DNA of 64,000 bases from Caulobacter sp. SL161 (GTDB taxonomy: Bacteria; Pseudomonadota; Alphaproteobacteria; Caulobacterales; Caulobacteraceae): contig NZ_JAPPRA010000001.1 in NCBI RefSeq assembly GCF_026672375.1, forward strand, positions 1,860,001 through 1,924,000. The letters run 5' to 3'. The position numbers and the translations under genes are program-made. Below the pieces are notes generated by a model. It ran no database searches and was not told the origin of the DNA. It saw nothing but the letters and a program-made list of their open reading frames with translations. Positions 61,023-64,000 of this stretch are shown here, in pieces; the stretch's first letter is position 1, and each line of letters opens with the position of its first letter.

Positions 61023-63101
61023 GTGGTGATACTGCAACCTCGGCGCTTGCGCCGACGTCGATCAGCTTGGGGCGGGCGAGTGTTTGGTGAAGACGGTTCG
61101 GGCGCGCGCTTCGAGGTGGGCGCTCCAGGGGATTGGGTGATTGCCGCGCGGTTTGAGCCCGATCTGGAACCACCGAGTGACAGCATTGATGGGGGGCGCC
61201 GATTTTGGCTCTCCGACACCCAGATTGATCTGCGCCGCGGTGGCCAGGCTTGGTTCTCCAGGGTCGTCGCAGAGGTTGTTACTGCGGATGGCTTGCAGCC
61301 TATCGGGCAGATCAGCGTCGACTTCGAACCTTCTTACGAGCGACTCGTTCTGCATCACGTGCGCATCTTGCGCGCGGGGGAGACGCGCGAAATCGAGATC
61401 AGGCCGCTAGTGAGCGTTCTGCGGCGCGAGCGGGATCTCGAGCGTGCGATGTATGACGGCCGCTACACCGCGCACCTCGTCGTTCCCGACGTTCGCGTCG
61501 GCGATATCGTAGACTACAGCTACACACTTCACGGTGCCCATCCTAGCTTTCGCGGTCTGTTTGGGGCCGAGTTCGGGCTGCAGTGGTCGTGTTGGGTCGC
61601 TCAGACTCGTGTGCGCTTACTTGCGGATGAAGAGCGGACTTTCGACACACGAACGTGGAACGAGGTGCCCGCACCCAAAGTGAGCCTCCTGGAGGAGGGC
61701 GGCCGTGAATGGCTCTGGAATGTCATCAACCAGCCCGGCGTCCGCTCCGAACAGAACGTGCCCGGCTGGATCCGAGATCGCATGGCGCTCCGGCTCGCCG
61801 ATCGCACGACGTGGGCCGACATCGCCGCGCTCTTCGCACCGTCCTACGAGACATCCGGAGCCTTGCCAGACGATCTTGAGGCGCGGGCGATAGAGATAGA
61901 GTCCCAGGCTGCAGATCAATCAGCGCGCGCGGTTGCCGCGCTCCGGCTGGTCCAGCATGGGCTCCGCTATCATTCGGTCAGCTTGGGTGATGGGGGATTC
62001 GCGCCGCGCTCTATCGAGCACATTTGGGCTGTCCGGGCGGGCGACTGCAAGGACTCAAGCCGGCTTTTGGCGGCCTTGCTTCGCCGCCTCGGCCTGGAGG
62101 CTGATCCCGCGCTTGTCCACACCTGGCTCGGACAGGATATCAAGGATGATCCGCCGGCGCCGAACGCCTTCAATCACTGCATTGTCCGGACCCGCGTAGC
62201 CGGCCGAACCTACTGGCTCGACGCGACCCGTTACCCACAGGGCGGCGCGCTGGAGAGCGTTTCGCAGGCCCGGTACGGTTGGGCGCTGCCGCTTGTCGAG
62301 GGAGCCGCTCTTGAGGCTATGGGGGAAGACACGCCCACTCCAATTTGCGACGCGAGAGAACGCTTTGAACTCGATCCCGCGCCCGATGGCGCGGGCCGAC
62401 TAACAATTGATACGCACTATCGTGGCTGGCGAGCGGACGACATTCGGCGTCGGTTGGCCTCAGAGGGCCCCGACGCTGTCGCACGAAGCTACCGTGAGTA
62501 CTACGAACGGTTCTTCGGCGCTGTGACTGAGCTTGCGCCCATGACGGTTGATGACAATGTGGAAGCCAACGTCATTCGGATTGGCGAGCGTTACCTACTC
62601 GCGCGACCCTGGGAACGCATCGACGAGAAGCGGGGGCGCTTCCAACCGCTCGACGACATCTTTGCGCCGCATCTGACAACCCAGAGGTCCGCGAAAAGGC
62701 GCACGCCTATTGACCTAGGGGCGCCTCGGTCCCTCTCGGTAGAGACCCTGATCAAGCTTCCTCATGCCATAAGGGTCACGCCTTGGGACGATGTGTTCGA
62801 AGCGCCGGGTGTTCGCGCATCGTCACGGTTGGAGCCTGCGGACCAGACCGGGACCCTGTTCCGGCTGGCGCGAGGGTTGACGATCTCCCGAACCGAGGTT
62901 CGTCCCGAGGACGCTGAGGCTCTCTTTAACCTGCGCGAAGGCGCGATCAACGCCTCCGTCATGATCACTGACACCACGGACAAGCCAAAGGCGACGACTG
63001 GCTTCCAGCTTGGCGAAGTCAATCTAGACTATCGAGTGATCTGGGTGGTCTTCTGGCTGCTGATCGTTATCGGCGGTCAAGTTGTTTCACGCATAAACTG
63101 A
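61023..63101 (+). CDS. DUF3857 and transglutaminase-like protein
   Basis: 692 residues. The N-terminal DUF3857 region (about 60-230) contains DTQIDLRRGGQAWFSRVVAE and YDGRYTAHLVVPDVRVGDIVDYSYTL. The transglutaminase core has the Cys in WAVRAGDCKDSSRLLAALLR, His in FNHCIV and Asp in YWLDATR. A single hydrophobic helix at the very C-terminus (WVVFWLLIVIGGQVV) anchors it; no N-terminal signal is seen, though relatives are usually exported. Start GTG 61023 or 61026. Codon choice is visibly less GC-biased than the neighbours, suggesting later acquisition. Function unknown; acyl transfer or protease activity possible. Confidence 0.85.
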   Translation: MVILQPRRLRRRRSAWGGRVFGEDGSGARFEVGAPGDWVIAARFEPDLEPPSDSIDGGRRFWLSDTQIDLRRGGQAWFSRVVAEVVTADGLQPIGQISVDFEPSYERLVLHHVRILRAGETREIEIRPLVSVLRRERDLERAMYDGRYTAHLVVPDVRVGDIVDYSYTLHGAHPSFRGLFGAEFGLQWSCWVAQTRVRLLADEERTFDTRTWNEVPAPKVSLLEEGGREWLWNVINQPGVRSEQNVPGWIRDRMALRLADRTTWADIAALFAPSYETSGALPDDLEARAIEIESQAADQSARAVAALRLVQHGLRYHSVSLGDGGFAPRSIEHIWAVRAGDCKDSSRLLAALLRRLGLEADPALVHTWLGQDIKDDPPAPNAFNHCIVRTRVAGRTYWLDATRYPQGGALESVSQARYGWALPLVEGAALEAMGEDTPTPICDARERFELDPAPDGAGRLTIDTHYRGWRADDIRRRLASEGPDAVARSYREYYERFFGAVTELAPMTVDDNVEANVIRIGERYLLARPWERIDEKRGRFQPLDDIFAPHLTTQRSAKRRTPIDLGAPRSLSVETLIKLPHAIRVTPWDDVFEAPGVRASSRLEPADQTGTLFRLARGLTISRTEVRPEDAEALFNLREGAINASVMITDTTDKPKATTGFQLGEVNLDYRVIWVVFWLLIVIGGQVVSRIN

Positions 63102-63314
63102 TCAACCAAAAATCCAGATATCGGCCCTAACTGCTGCGCCTGATCCGGCGGTGCCACAATCGCATCGTCTACGAAGCCCTAGCCTTCCGGCGGGTCGTCT
63201 TCACGTGCGCGCCAAGTTCATGCTCGGGCCATCCGCCTACTGATGGCGGTTTGAACAATCGCGCCACGATGTGATCGGCTGTACCGTCCGACGCCGTCGG
63301 AGTAGGCTTCAGCC
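63102..63314. other. 213-base intergenic gap without supported gene
   Basis: Between the DUF3857 gene and fdhD. I find no tRNA, terminator or repeat here. A short open stretch (LIRRCHNRIVYEALAF on the plus strand) has no start or ribosome-binding site and may be decayed coding sequence, but I cannot identify it. Confidence 0.3.
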
Positions 63315-64000
63315 ATGTCGCGTTCCGTCGTCGATCCCCGTTCCGCCCTGCAGTGGCGCGCCGATCAGGCCGCTGGTCCTATTGAGCGGATCACGCCGCA
63401 GGAAACCGCCGTCGGCCTGTCGTTCGATGGTCGGCCGCACACGGTGCTGATGGCCACGCCGGACGATCTGGAGGACCTGGCGCGCGGCTTTGTCGTCACC
63501 GAAGCGGTGGCCGCCGCCCCGGACATCGCGGCGATCGACATTCGTACCGAAGAGCAGGGCGTCCTGGTCGATGTCCGCTTTGCGCCTGGCGCCGGCCCCC
63601 GCAAGGCTCGGCCGCGCAATCTGGAAGGGCGGTCCAGCTGCGGGCTGTGCGGGGTGGAGCGCCTGGCCGACGCCGTGCGCCCGCTGCCGGTGCTGGCGGC
63701 CTCGGACAGGGTCCTGGCGCACGCGGTCATCCCCCGCGCGCTGGAGAGGCTGGAGGTCGAACAAGAGCTGGGCCGCCTGACCCGCGCCACCCATGCGGCG
63801 GCTTTCTTTTCCCCCGACGGCGATCTGGTGCTGCTGCGCGAGGACGTCGGCCGCCACAACGCGCTGGACAAACTGGCCGGCGGATTGCTGCGCGAGGGGC
63901 GTGAGCCGGCGGCTGGCTTCGTTGTCGTAACAAGCCGTTGCTCGTTCGAGATGGTCGAAAAGACCGTGCGGATGGGCTGTCCGATCCTGGTGGCGGTCTC
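63315..64000 (+). CDS. fdhD: formate dehydrogenase accessory sulfurtransferase FdhD (3' end cut by window edge)
   Basis: The first 228 codons are visible. FdhD transfers sulfur from IscS to the molybdenum cofactor of formate dehydrogenases. The signature SSCGLCG (C109 and C112 from the ATG at 63315) is the CxxC sulfur-transfer motif. ALLEDVGRHNALDK-type LREDVGRHNALDKLAG and VTSRCSFEMVEKTV are also diagnostic. No formate dehydrogenase subunit is seen in the window; more genes may follow to the right. Confidence 0.93.
   Translation, partial: MSRSVVDPRSALQWRADQAAGPIERITPQETAVGLSFDGRPHTVLMATPDDLEDLARGFVVTEAVAAAPDIAAIDIRTEEQGVLVDVRFAPGAGPRKARPRNLEGRSSCGLCGVERLADAVRPLPVLAASDRVLAHAVIPRALERLEVEQELGRLTRATHAAAFFSPDGDLVLLREDVGRHNALDKLAGGLLREGREPAAGFVVVTSRCSFEMVEKTVRMGCPILVAV

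Overview
The window is a gene-dense, GC-rich (roughly two-thirds G+C) alphaproteobacterial chromosome segment. It most likely comes from Caulobacter or a very close relative. The reasons are: a GcrA-family regulator; Hpt and DUF2336 proteins; abundant GTG/TTG starts and 4-nt ATGA gene overlaps; and four copies of a palindromic intergenic element whose hairpin carries the CcrM methylation site GANTC, as described for Caulobacter intergenic repeats. I see no insertion sequence, prophage, CRISPR array or plasmid gene. The sequence reads as core chromosome with some lineage-specific cargo.

Layout. 1-6 kb: KGG stress protein (cut by the window edge), an EF-hand protein with an apparent frameshift, an OmpR/EnvZ-type two-component pair, a metallo-beta-lactamase-fold hydrolase and an amino-acid permease. 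6-13 kb: helicase HrpB, a small secreted protein, two RNA methyltransferases, a membrane GT2 glycosyltransferase and a TetR regulator. 13-19.4 kb: a BtuFCD-type ABC importer operon, a lytic transglycosylase, and dapA-smpB. 19.4-24.4 kb: two very small minus-strand genes that share an upstream 21-bp motif, a DUF969-DUF979-DUF2891 transport operon, a class II aldolase and an outer-membrane-like protein. 24.5-31.1 kb: an RND efflux pair followed by an AceE/transketolase-like enzyme whose ribosome-binding site can be paired away. 31.2-37 kb: three tandem NTF2-like domains, a cytochrome c lipoprotein, a GcrA-like regulator, MarR, ArfB, a YaiI/YqxD protein, tRNA-Thr and an S41 peptidase. 37-44 kb: ALDH7-type dehydrogenase, folD, a cytochrome c lipoprotein, a Tat-exported FAD oxidase, an Hpt protein, nadK and a DUF2336 protein. 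44-52.7 kb: glpK, then an exported gluconolactonase / glucose-fructose-oxidoreductase-like / esterase operon, proline iminopeptidase, epoxide hydrolase, a Bcr/CflA transporter and DUF423. 52.8-58.3 kb: a CrtC-like/phosphotransferase operon, a TerC metal transporter, and a lipoprotein with a roughly 200-residue His/Asp tail. 58.4-64 kb: rlmB, tRNA-Tyr, tRNA-Gly, tuf, a DUF3857 transglutaminase-like protein and fdhD (cut by the window edge).

Themes. The gluconolactonase and the Gfo-like enzyme could form a periplasmic sugar oxidation route like the Zymomonas gfo/gnl pair. The TerC transporter and the His/Asp-rich lipoprotein, adjacent on the same strand, suggest a metal-handling unit. The palindromic repeats sit between converging genes, and in several cases their terminal TAG/TAA is the stop codon of the neighbouring gene. 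All functions are inferred from sequence alone.
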